Shown here: positions 32,799 through 42,500 of the stretch, one piece after another
Position numbering within the stretch: position 1 is the stretch's first letter
How the letters are laid out: each line of letters starts with the position of its first letter
Origin: Isochrysis galbana
Lineage: Eukaryota; Haptophyta; Isochrysidales; Isochrysidaceae
DNA length: 64,000 bases
NCBI GenBank assembly: GCA_018136815.1
Contig: CM030935.1
Coordinates: 2,392,192-2,456,191 of the forward strand
Direction of reading: 5' to 3'
The notes under the pieces: model-generated
Databases searched by the model: none
The model's input: only the letters and a program-made list of their open reading frames with translations
Told to the model about the DNA's origin: nothing
Program-made: the position numbers and the translations under genes

Positions 32799-34340
32799 TC
32801 ATGCTTTTCGAATTGTAGGCACTGTAATGCCTTTGTGGTGGACGTCTTGGTGAGATCTTGTGCTTGCCAATGCGCGTTGCTTCTCGCGAATCTTCTTCCT
32901 CGCCTTTTTGCGCTGCTTTCCACTCATACCTTGAAGTACTATGGACCACGATCGGCGCCGATGCCCCAGATCCTCAGCGGCTTTGCACGGCACCGTTGAA
33001 ACTTTCGGACGCGTCTGCTTTCCCTGCTCAGCTCTCTCATTCACGAACCTCTCCGCATCGCAAGTTGCCGCTGTGAACTTTGGGGAAGCGCGCATTTGAG
33101 CGGGGACAATAATTGCCGAAGGGGCTTCCTGAACCGGTGTGGCGAAGGCGGCCCGCAGCCTCTGCTCCGGTCCAGAACCCCACGCTTGCGAGGTGCGTGC
33201 GGCTGGACTTTGTAGGATGAAGACAGAACTTGGGTGATTGGACAGTCTCCAGATTGTGGGGCGGTATTGCTGCGCGCCCTCGCAAAATCCGTGCTCACAC
33301 TGTGGTAGCAGCATCGTGGCAGATCGATGGACGGAATCATTGAGCATGCGCCAGCACGGCTTATCTGGCCAATACGGAATGACAATAAAGAAGGTTAAGA
33401 CATCGTTTGCGGCAGTTGCCTCATGGAGCAGTGCGTCTACGCGAATAGCAAGTGCGGATACTGCGGCTGCATCATATGGTGGATTGAGCAAGTGGCACCC
33501 CTGGCGAAGCGCTACAGCAGCGCGTTCCCCATAAAAAGACCCTAGAGAACCGAACGCTGCGTCGACATCTTCGGCTGCTGAACAGAAGGGCACAAAGCGG
33601 CAATTGACGGGCGATGCAAACCCTTCGAGCCTCAACCCAAAATCGGCATGCAGCGCATCGAAGACAGCATGGGAGCAGGCCGCCTGCATCCCGCCTGCTC
33701 TCATCTCTCCACCTTGCAGCGCGAGCACGCGAGCCAGCACGCAATAGGCATCGGCTAGGAAGGTCTGGTCGCCATGCCCGGTCTGGCGAGGGGGCGTGCA
33801 ACTACTGCTGGCCATGTCTCGCCCAGGGCCTTCACCGCAATCGCGAGAGGCTGAAGCTGCTGCATGGAGCTCGCGCAGCTTGTCGAAGTGTCGCCGACTG
33901 ACCAGCACACGAGGCCCGCCCTGCGTAGGTTTCAGGGCGAGCAGGCCGCTCGCAGGTTGCTGAAGTCCAGGATCATTCAGAGGAAATTCGGTCACGGAGA
34001 TGGTTTCTTTGCTGGTGGCAGTGCGCCCAGGCGGTGGCAGCTCAGCAGCTAGTGTGGACGCAAGTACCTCAAGGCGCTTGCAAGTCCCAGCCGTCTCTGC
34101 TCGCTCCCTGCCCGCAAGCGAGAGCTTGCGGCTGAGCTCGGCGGCTGCAGCTGGGGCAAGCGGGTTCGGTATCACCGGCAGCGGCGCGCCCGAGAAGAGC
34201 CAGTCGGCTCGGGCAGCCCAGAGCCATTGCTCGAAGTGAGCATGCCACTTTCTCCCACCGAGTGTCGCCGCACACTCGCGGTGGAACTCACGCGCGAGCG
34301 CGGCGACAGCCTCGAGCTCAGCTGCGGCACGCTCGATCAT
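32799..34340 (-). CDS. PCIF1: PCIF1-like (CAPAM) N6-adenosine methyltransferase domain protein
   Basis: The first in-frame ATG is at 34340 (MIERAAAELEAVAALAREF); the frame above it lacks an ATG. The product is 513 residues. Matches to the PCIF1 family include VFDALHADFGLRLEGFASPV, FGSLGSFYG, the catalytic NPPY at residues 286-289 (NPPF in animals), and FFIVIPYWPDKPCWRML. In animals this enzyme adds the N6-methyl group to the m6Am next to the mRNA cap. No WW domain is present before the catalytic part, unlike the animal protein. A basic C-terminus (KQRKKARKKIREKQRALA) may be a nuclear signal. It is head to head with the gene at 34758, 417 bp apart, with a GA/CT-rich stretch between them. Confidence 0.75.
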   Translation of the reverse strand: MIERAAAELEAVAALAREFHRECAATLGGRKWHAHFEQWLWAARADWLFSGAPLPVIPNPLAPAAAAELSRKLSLAGRERAETAGTCKRLEVLASTLAAELPPPGRTATSKETISVTEFPLNDPGLQQPASGLLALKPTQGGPRVLVSRRHFDKLRELHAAASASRDCGEGPGRDMASSSCTPPRQTGHGDQTFLADAYCVLARVLALQGGEMRAGGMQAACSHAVFDALHADFGLRLEGFASPVNCRFVPFCSAAEDVDAAFGSLGSFYGERAAVALRQGCHLLNPPYDAAAVSALAIRVDALLHEATAANDVLTFFIVIPYWPDKPCWRMLNDSVHRSATMLLPQCEHGFCEGAQQYRPTIWRLSNHPSSVFILQSPAARTSQAWGSGPEQRLRAAFATPVQEAPSAIIVPAQMRASPKFTAATCDAERFVNERAEQGKQTRPKVSTVPCKAAEDLGHRRRSWSIVLQGMSGKQRKKARKKIREKQRALASTRSHQDVHHKGITVPTIRKA

Positions 34341-34757
34341 GCGACCGAGGGGCAGCCGAGTCACACCGCCACAGGTCCGAGAGGGAGCGCAGGGAGAGAG
34401 AGCGGCGGGCCAGCAAGCCTTCAGCAGAGGACGACGTGCGTGGGAGGAGAGTACGACGCCGGCGCCCGACTCGACAGAGGAGGAAACCCTTTCGTCCAAC
34501 GCACTACGGTTTCACAATTTACAAATCAACTCAATGATAGCGAGGCCTGCTAGATCGGACCCCCCCTTCCGCCGCCTGTCGTCGCACGGAGTGGCCGGCG
34601 AGAGGGAGGAGAGGGAGGAGAGAGGGAGGGCTGGAGTTTGTGGAGGAGGGACGGCGAGCGACACGGGCTGGGGACTCTCCACACGGCGCCCCTTGTTTCT
34701 GCCGCATCGCGCATTAGATTGCCTCCGCTCCCTCTGACGGCTTTGCCAAGTGGCCAG

Positions 34758-35501
34758 ATGGTGCGAGCTCGCCTCACTCTCGATGGGCAAGCGGCAGTCC
34801 AGCTCCACCTGCTTGCAGCGAGCGGCCAAGTGGCCTCGCGGGTGAGGTGCACGCACGACGCCCTGAAGCCGCTTCTTGCTGTCGACGCATTCTGCCGTCA
34901 TCTGGCGCTGGCCGTGCGGATGGCCACGAGCATTGCAGCCGGGCGCAAGGTACGCCAGCACACGCAGGAGAGCTGTGTCGAGACGCTGGTGGAAGCGACA
35001 AACGATCTCATGAGGGGGATCGAACGGCACCGTGAGCTTCAGCGTCTCACGACTTCACCATCCAAAGAGCTCCGCTACCACAAATTGTCTTTGGATGATG
35101 CCGTGGAGGATTTCTGTCTGCATCCGATTGGCGAGATCGTGCGCTTGCTTTGCTTGGTACGTATGCGAGCCGCACCTATGATTCCATGGGAATTGTGGGA
35201 GGGTATCATCGTCGAGGTCCTCGCAAGAGATGCTCCAGCGAATAAAAGGCATCACTCACTCTTCTCCGGCGGACTCGGCGCCAGGCCTCCGCGCAATCTT
35301 GTGCTCGCCTTCGGATATGATGGTGTGACACAGGAGTTCCGGGTCAAACTGGCAGCTATTGAAGACGTTCCAAAACTCAGAGAGAAGGAGATCGCGGCTC
35401 TTGGCGCTCTGCTCACCGTACAAGATCTGCAGGAAGTCTGCGGGCTGGCAGCACTTTGCAGCCAACCGAGCCTAAGGGATCGAACTCTTATGGATGGATG
35501 A
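34758..35501 (+). CDS. Hypothetical protein, 247 residues
   Basis: ATG at 34758 follows purine-rich repeat. The protein is helical, with well-formed segments such as CVETLVEATNDLMRGIERHR, GEIVRLLCLVRMRAAPMIPW and WEGIIVEVLARDA, and looks genuinely coding. I recognise no family. It shares the intergenic space with the PCIF1-like gene and may share its promoter. A further 3' exon cannot be excluded. Confidence 0.5.
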   Translation: MVRARLTLDGQAAVQLHLLAASGQVASRVRCTHDALKPLLAVDAFCRHLALAVRMATSIAAGRKVRQHTQESCVETLVEATNDLMRGIERHRELQRLTTSPSKELRYHKLSLDDAVEDFCLHPIGEIVRLLCLVRMRAAPMIPWELWEGIIVEVLARDAPANKRHHSLFSGGLGARPPRNLVLAFGYDGVTQEFRVKLAAIEDVPKLREKEIAALGALLTVQDLQEVCGLAALCSQPSLRDRTLMDG

Positions 35502-35792
35502 TGCAATCAGTAAGTTCCACATGCAAAGACCCATCCCCAAATGCATCTCGGCTCATAGGACCCGGGGGCATTGGACATACGTATATTTCCTCGAAGATTG
35601 TGGACATAGCCAGTAACATCTATACGTTGCGCTTTTTGCGGTCCGGGACATAACCTACTAGTCGTATTTTTAAGTAATGGGGGGCAATGGGCGAGGGCAA
35701 AAACAAGAACCACAAGGGCCCCTACGGAGACAACAAATTGTCAGTTTCAACAAAACAAATAGTGGTAGTAAATAATGTGACATCATAGCCAG

Positions 35793-35929
35793 CCCCACCA
35801 CTAACAATAAAAAAAAACTTCTTAATATTCCCGCCGCGCGCGCGACTCTGCATCTTAATTATGCAGCCACGCCCGCTGCCTTCGCCCCCCCTCCACCTGC
35901 CTTGCGGCCCGTCCCCCACCACTAACAAT
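35793..35929 (-). mobile_element. SINE-like retroposon, 105 bp, with 16-bp target-site duplication
   Basis: The 16-mer ccccaccactaacaat occurs at 35793-35808 and 35914-35929. Between them is a 105-bp insert starting with nine As, then cttcttaatattcccgccgc, gcagccacgccc and ctgccttgcggcc. The A-run is at the left, so the sense strand (minus) ends in oligo-T, as in the 15.2-kb insertion. This defines both exact edges of a short family member. Confidence 0.75.
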
Positions 35930-36179
35930 GATAAAACAACCGAATATTAGTGCCGCTATGCTGCCACTCGCCATGCACCAACACGCCAAAAGCCTCGACA
36001 CACATGACCGCTGTTGGCAGTGCGGTGGTGGTGAGTGGTGAGGTTGAGGTCGCTTTCCGTCGATTATGGGACATCACTCAAATGGAGCCATCAAATGTCT
36101 ATAGTCGTTTACAATAATATTCACATACTCACCCTATTGCCAACTTTTAACAACTAATTTTATGATTGGTCGCCATTGA

Positions 36180-36461
36180 GGGGGGCCTCGCCCCCCCCCC
36201 CCCCCCACTCTCTCGACTCCCCTCATGGGGGGCGAGAACCATCCACCCCCCTAGCGCTGCCTCTTGCCATGCAGGGGGGACTCACCCGGACTGCCCAGAC
36301 TCTCCCTGAGAGTCAGCAGGGCAGTTAACTCCTGGCAAGCCATAATAAGGCATGCCAGGAGGGGAAGGATGGATGGGTGGTTCCTCCCCCCACAGCGGGG
36401 GAGGAGTGGAGAGAGGGGGGGGCTCGTGCCCCCCATAGGCGAACTAAGTATAAACTTAGTT
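36180..36461 (+). repeat. Palindrome-ended dispersed repeat copy
   Basis: Ends in the perfect palindrome at 36442-36461. Its left half contains cctcttgccatgc, ggggggactcacccgg and gactctccctgagagtc (itself a hairpin), which recurs inverted at 38229-38283, beyond the palindrome of another copy. Confidence 0.75.
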
Positions 36462-37193
36462 GCGTACAGCCCAGAGTAGCGCCGTGTCAGTTTTGGTCGG
36501 CATACCCGACGGGCGGGCGCTGTAAAAAGAAATAGAGCAAGCTGCTGCGATCGAAGATCGAAGCAAGCGGGGTGGCGAAGAGCAGATGTTCCACTACGAC
36601 TACATGCCAGAACGCGGAAGTCACGAGCTCGCCTACAGCTCGCTCCCAGGCACGATCCTCATTTCACTCTATGTGATCTACCATCGAAAGGGGCTAGGCA
36701 ACCGGCAACGCAAACAGTAGTTGTTTTGTGCGTGAACATCTAAGGCAATTGTACTCACCATTCCCATATCCATATACTTCATGTTGACAGCACGGCCACC
36801 GCGCCACACGCACAACGATAGTGCTGAAAAACACCCTAGCTATTCTCCTACATCAATCTAGCGAGCTGTTATCAACCTGATTGCAGTCCAAAGAATGTGA
36901 AGGTGTGGTACTTGTCGCCTATCAAGTCTGCCTCGTGTCCTTCTGGCCACATCGGTTGTCGAGATGCATTTGTGTATGCTCGCGAGATCCACGCACGGCT
37001 ACGAAGACACGGGCACATTCCAGCGGGAAGTCGGCAGGTCAGAAGAGGGGATCTCCGGTGGAGCTACTGTACTATGCTCAGCAGCAGGCAGCATTAGATG
37101 TCCATGGCGCGCCCGCTGCATTGTCGTAGGGGAGGCATCATCCTGATTCCGCCAGGAAAATTAAGAGGCGCCATTCTGGTTTCGGCAGGAAGA
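36462..37193. other. Intergenic DNA with possible exon remnants
   Basis: About 36588-36717 reads MFHYDYMPERGSHELAYSSL then GTILISLYVIYHRKG before a stop. After a cag at 36888, another frame reads KNVKVWYLSPIKSA then CRDAFVYAREIHARLRRHG. Both look like real protein sequence but no start, stop or consistent splice joins them, and neither is recognised. They may be an undetected multi-exon gene or a relic. Confidence 0.25.
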
Positions 37194-37439
37194 TTAAGCA
37201 TTCCCGGGGCCGGATTCCACTCGCAAGAGCTGTAACTCATCAAGGCACAGCTCATTCCACTTCTCATCACTCTTCCGCTGCGGTGCCGTGCGGACCTCGT
37301 CGTTGTCTGAGTCGAGCTCACTCGCTGGCAGCTCAAATTCGTCGGGGCCGAGCGTATCCTGGCTCCATTCGTCATCGACGACGTCGACCAGGTGAGCTGG
37401 TCGATGCAGATACGCGATGAACTTGCCCTCCTCTGCCAT
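37194..37439 (-). CDS. Possible small acidic protein or first exon
   Basis: ATG at 37439 opens an 81-residue frame, acidic in the middle (DDEWSQDTLGPDEFELPASE) with a regular composition that suggests coding. The end of the frame overlaps a roughly 35-bp imperfect tandem repeat (cttaatcttcctgccgaaac / cttaattttcctggcggaat). The function is unknown. It could be a first exon or a chance frame. Confidence 0.3.
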   Translation of the reverse strand: MAEEGKFIAYLHRPAHLVDVVDDEWSQDTLGPDEFELPASELDSDNDEVRTAPQRKSDEKWNELCLDELQLLRVESGPGNA

Positions 37440-38224
37440 CGGCGTTGCGAGCTCTGCGCCGTCGGTGCGCGCGCGAGAGAGTGAAGTGGGAATGATGTTG
37501 GTTCTCAGAGTTTTCTTGTTGTCCTTGTTGTTCTCCGCTTTACTGCGGGGGGGGGGGGGGGGGGGGCGGGCTAGCCTCCCCCCCTGCGCCGGTGATTACT
37601 CTGAGGGGCGAAGGTGTCGCCGGGGGGGGGTGCCTTCCCGCCGCCACAGCTTCGCCTGTGCGGGGAAGGGCGGCGCGGCTGGGTTAGCCGAGCTACCTCC
37701 CACGCGGTGTGAGAGGGGGGGCTGGGTCGAGCAGGCCGTGCTGCCGTGCTGAGCTAGGTGCTCCTCTCACTGAGTGGGGAGGAGCGCGGGGAGCCCCACG
37801 TCTCTAAATTAGGGGGGGGAGGAGGAGACGTATGTTGCTCCCGGAGGCTCCTAAGGGCGCGCTGAGCGAGGACCGCTGAGCTTCTGCCGGGCAAAAACAA
37901 AACTCTCGACGCACCCGGTGGCCTCCGATGGCCGAAGTACTCAGTTCACGTTGGAGCCGAAAGCTCGGTCAAGACGAAGTCTACAGCCTTGGCCATAGTG
38001 GGAGCTAAGGATCTCAAGACTGAGTTGGGACTATCCTTCAGTTGGTGGGAAGTCCCAATCCTTCACTCTCGAAAGTTGTGTGGCTTTCAAGCTCAGGGTC
38101 CTACAAATACACCGAAATCGTAGGACGCGGTCCTATAATGTAGGACGGAACTTTTTAGCCGAAAGTAGCGAGGGTCCACGGCCGCGTGTGCGGTGAGACT
38201 ATTAAGAAGTTAAATTAAATGTGC
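37440..38224. other. G-rich intergenic DNA
   Basis: Contains a G-homopolymer (about 37546-37567) and further G-runs (37621, 37813). Near 38170-38190 is a reversed copy of the motif accgcacatgcggccgtgga found at 50513. No gene is supported. Confidence 0.35.
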
Positions 38225-38440
38225 CCGACTCTCAGGGAGAGTCTGGGCAGTCTGGGTGAGTCCCCCCTACATGCCAAGAGGCACAACTAAGTTTATACTT
38301 GGTTGACCCAAGGGGGGGCACGAGCCCCCCCCTCTCTCCACTCCTCCCCTGCCATGGGGGAGGAACCACCCATCATCTGGCATGCCTGATGGCTTGCCAG
38401 GAGGAGACCGTCCTACTGACCCACTTCCTTCCCCGCAGGC
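38225..38440 (-). repeat. Palindrome-ended repeat, inverted copy continued past its palindrome
   Basis: Reverse-oriented copy with its palindrome at 38285-38304 (one arm mutated to acttggtt). On the minus strand it is directly followed by cctcttggcatg, ggggggactcaccc and gactctccctgagagtc, which in the 36.2-kb copy lie upstream of the palindrome, not downstream. The join suggests tandem or circular arrangement of repeat units. Confidence 0.65.
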
Positions 38441-38664
38441 ATCAAATGTCCATAGAGGATTCAATTTGAGCCATCAAATGTCCATAGAGTAGGTCCGTTG
38501 AAAAAAATAATCACACAAAAATAACAATCGGATTGTGCTTAATGTTACGTACGAAAACACTAACCTTTGCCTGGGTTTCGCACATACCCTAAATTCGTAT
38601 TATGGCGACTCACCGACGGCTAGTCACAACTCCGCGAGGTATACGCCCAGGTGTCGGCACAGGT

Positions 38665-39147
38665 GCGCGATGCTCTCCCGTGGGAGGGGGGAGCGGCTCC
38701 CCCCTCCCCTCCCTCTTCCCTCTTCCTCCTCTCTTCCATGCGGCTCTGGCCCATGGCGCGCGCCTGCGACCCCCCTTCAGGTCCCCAGGTGGCCTCCAGG
38801 GGGCGAGGGAGCACAGCTCACGGGGCAGGCGAGGCGCGAGGCTGGGGCATGGCCCTGGTCCCTCCTGCCTCTCCCTCGCTGGCTCTCGCGCCCCTGCAGG
38901 TCGACCGGAACTGGCTGGGGGCTCCTGATCAGGGGCTGGTCAGAGGGATGGGCTGGCCAAGACAAGCCAGGGCGGGCGAATCAGGCGTGCCTGTGCGGAA
39001 GGGATGGGTCAGCAGGGCAGTGTGCTCCTAGCAAGTCATCAGGCATGTCAGGAGAGTGGGTGGTTCCTCCCCCATGGCGGGCGAGGAGTGGAGAGAGGTG
39101 GGGGCTCGTCCCCCCCCCCCATGGGTGAACCAACTATAAACTTAGTT
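38665..39147 (+). repeat. Palindrome-ended dispersed repeat, near full-length copy
   Basis: Collinear with 31705-32197 and the reverse of 49634-50110, ending in aaccaact-ataa-acttagtt (39128-39147), with one arm mutated. Apparent proteins across it are shadows. Confidence 0.8.
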
Positions 39148-39555
39148 GCAGCTAGATCATAACAACATGAAGCTTAATAAATGCCTACATGTATATGTAC
39201 ATTTACATCTACGAGTTCCACTCGAAATCGTTCCAGGATGGTCGGCGTACATGACGGCCCGCACAGCGGCTAAAGAGTGCATGCGCCTCGATCTCGGGAT
39301 TGTGTCTGCATTGGCACGGGACCTAGCCAAAAAAACATGAACATAGCAAGGCGACTTGATCAACTGACCAATTGAAGACTACCGAGTGATGTTCGTCAGG
39401 AAATTTAGGGTTAGAAATTTACGGCTAGGGTCAAAATACCAACTGAAGACTACCGACTCACCGACGGCTTTTCCGTCGAAATTTAGCGAGATTGCACACC
39501 GCAACCACTACGATCTGAGATGACTGAATCGCATGTTTGTAATCCGATAGGCATG
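39148..39555. other. Intergenic DNA, 3' flank of the large channel gene
   Basis: A plus-strand frame near 39180-39340 (VPGWSAYMTARTAAKECMRL) looks faintly coding but is short and unrecognised. The phrase gaagactaccga occurs twice (39375, 39446). Confidence 0.3.
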
Positions 39556-42500
39556 TTACAGGGATGTGGTGTGAGAACCGCTCCTTTGAAAAGCATTTTC
39601 GCGTGGGCCTATTACCTGCACTTGCCGAAGTGCGTATGAGAGCCGATTTCGTGCCGGCTGACTCATTTCGAGCTGGATGAATCGCAAATGTTGTGGCGGA
39701 CGGAGCGCAGTGAAGGAGCACGTGACGCCATCGACATGTCTGTCGGCTGAGGCGAGCTGGACCGAACGATGCCAAAGCCGGTCGGAAACAGAGTCAAAGC
39801 TTGCCAGAGTCTGCGGCCGTTGTAATGACCAATGGCCTGTTGCCATCCCGGGCTCATTGTGGCGCTGCCCCTCCGCCTCAAATGCGGCTTCACTTGCACC
39901 TAGAATCCGCCATCGGCTCGGCATCTCGTGCACGACATCAGCGCCCCATAGAGTCGAAATGTTGTCTACAAGCCTCTCAGTTCCGAGGTCGATAGTGAGG
40001 GTGACCAGCTTAGGATCATCTCGTGGGAAAATTGCCCCTCCACCCGTCACTGCACCTCCGGGAAGTCGAAGCCTCCTCTTCAGAACGCGTTCGGAGCGCC
40101 AGTATGTGCCCTCGTCGCCGTCCGTCACAAAAGCTGCCCGGTGCTGTACGGGCGGGCCACGACGCCCCCGCGCGCCTTGTTCGAGTCGATCGAGGGTCCG
40201 CAATGCCAAGATCACAGCGCGAATGGCACGGAGGGCACGAAGGAGAACAGGGGCTTGCTTAGAGACTTTTGAGCCCCCAGCGTTGGCAACGTAGACTGAC
40301 GCACCGGCTGAGATAAGTACAAGGCCAAGATCGAAGATGTTCCATTTAGAGTGGAAGAAAGAAGATCCCTCGGCAAAGAGTCGGAAGAGGATGTCAACGG
40401 TGAATAGACAAAGCACGGCGTACCCGAGAGAAATGGCGAATAGGTCGGCCGCGGGGCGATTCTCAGGAGGTATCACATCGGAAGCTATCGTGAGCAAGAG
40501 GAGCGTGTCAAATAACGCGCCCGCGCACACGCCCAGTTGCCACGGCAGTGAGTATGCCACGTCCGTCACCCGTGTGCGAGAGGTCTGGAGGACGGGGGGC
40601 TTCTCTGTACTACTAGCGTGCACACTCACACCACGACGCTCCGCGAGTGGCCGCGAGTCGCATAGGGGCATCTGCGCCCAATCCACGTGCCACTCAGTTG
40701 GTGAGCCGACGGCACGCCAGCGAAGCGGCGCCCCGAACGCCGATCCGCGTGCCCGATATACAAGAGGTGCAATTGAGGCGGGCATACTCGTCACCACGAC
40801 AATTACTGCACACTTGGTGCCAAGAGGTCCGCGCGCACAGGCCGTCACGCGGAAGCCATTCGCAAGGAACCGATTGATCTCGTCGAGGGGCCACTCAGCG
40901 CGGACGAGAATGTGCTGGTGTGTCGTTACGTCGGCTTCCAAACGAAGTATTGCCGCCACGGTCCACTCACCCGATGTAAAGCTGAGGGACTCAACTAAAG
41001 GCTTGGGAAAGTCACCGGGAATGTGTTTTCCTTTCTGAATTGCCTCGGAGGTGATCGCGGCGTCTCCTTCTCGAGAGGCGCCTAGCCCACAGAGCCATTC
41101 CTCTATACGTCCCCACTCTGCATCTGTTTTTACATATTGCAGAGCCCAGTTATGGATACGCCTGGAGAAGACAAGAAGACGCACGTTGAATGCGCATGCG
41201 GTCCCTCCGGCTGCGACAAGCTGTAGTCCGTCTGCCAACCGCCGTTTCACCACGGCTTCCGTTGAGGGTCGAAGTGCCCAATCGACCTCGCGACGAGCAG
41301 CTGTCAGGCGGCCACCCACGAACCGTGGTGTTCCGCCTGCGCGAAGAATGGCAACCCATCGCGTCCATGGTGAGGAGTGTTCGGCATCAGGTTCGCATAG
41401 TTCAGCCGCTACATCCACGCATTCCCAGACCTGTTTGGGGTGGAGTTAGGCAGTTGAAATAGGGTGATGTCGTTCGAGGCGCAAAGGCACGATGGGACCA
41501 TGGCAAATGGCAGGACAAGATTAGCTCTGTCAGACCGATGAGCGGACCAATGCGACAGCGGCAATAGTGCGGGTGTTGCATGTGGGTTTGAGGTGTACAA
41601 GGCAGCTTACGTGTTGTGTTTCACCATCATGTGTGGTATCATTTCCCAACTCGAGGCACGTCTCGAGCTTGGCGGACATTTCTGCACGGGTGCCAGCTTC
41701 TAAGATCTTCCACGCCAGCGTGCCAAACTCGCTCAGATCGCGGGTGTAACCTACAATCCACTCGTGATGACGCGGTCCCTCGCCCTGACTAGGGTACTCG
41801 CTCTGTACATGATAGCTTGATACAAGTGCTTGAAGGCCGACGCCAAAGGCCGACGCTGCCGTAACACCATCGCGTTGAGCTACACCCAGCAACTCCGCTA
41901 CCTGCGACTCGCCAATCGTATCCACCTCGGCCGTTGCAATCTCACGTCCCCGTGCATCGAGTGCTGCAGCGTATGCGGTGGAAGGCGTGAGCGCGTAGAA
42001 TAAAGGCGTCGGAGAGATATGTTCCTCCCTTTCCCAGGGCGGTGCTGCGTGTACGGTTCGCTTCTTGGTCTTGACGTGCTCGAATTCGAAGATGGGAAGC
42101 ATGGCTATGTCGTCCCGTGGCGATTGCCATGCGTAGAATGCAAACTGTACCCTCCCACCACGAGCGGTACTGACGATCTCGTCCGATCTTCGTCCAGGGT
42201 GCAGGATGAACTGGTCGCGGCGGTCGTCCCAATATTTGTATATAGGAATACAGCCTACCGGAGGTTGGGTCATCGGACATTCGTCGGCATTTCCGTGAAA
42301 GGTAGCCATGTGATCGCACTCAGATTCCCCATCGCGTCCGAGCGCCACAAATTGGACTCCAAGACACTCCTCGCCAGGCGCTGCAGGTCCAGCGTGTACG
42401 GTTCGAAAGCCGTGCTTCGTGTCCCAAAAGTCGTGTACTACGACAAGATCCTGGCGAGGGGGGCGAGAAACAGGAGGGAGCAGGAGCGTGGGCATGCCCG

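Noticed and set aside
38535-39128. 197-codon plus-strand frame
   Set aside because: Lies within a palindrome-ended repeat that is open in other frames in other copies.
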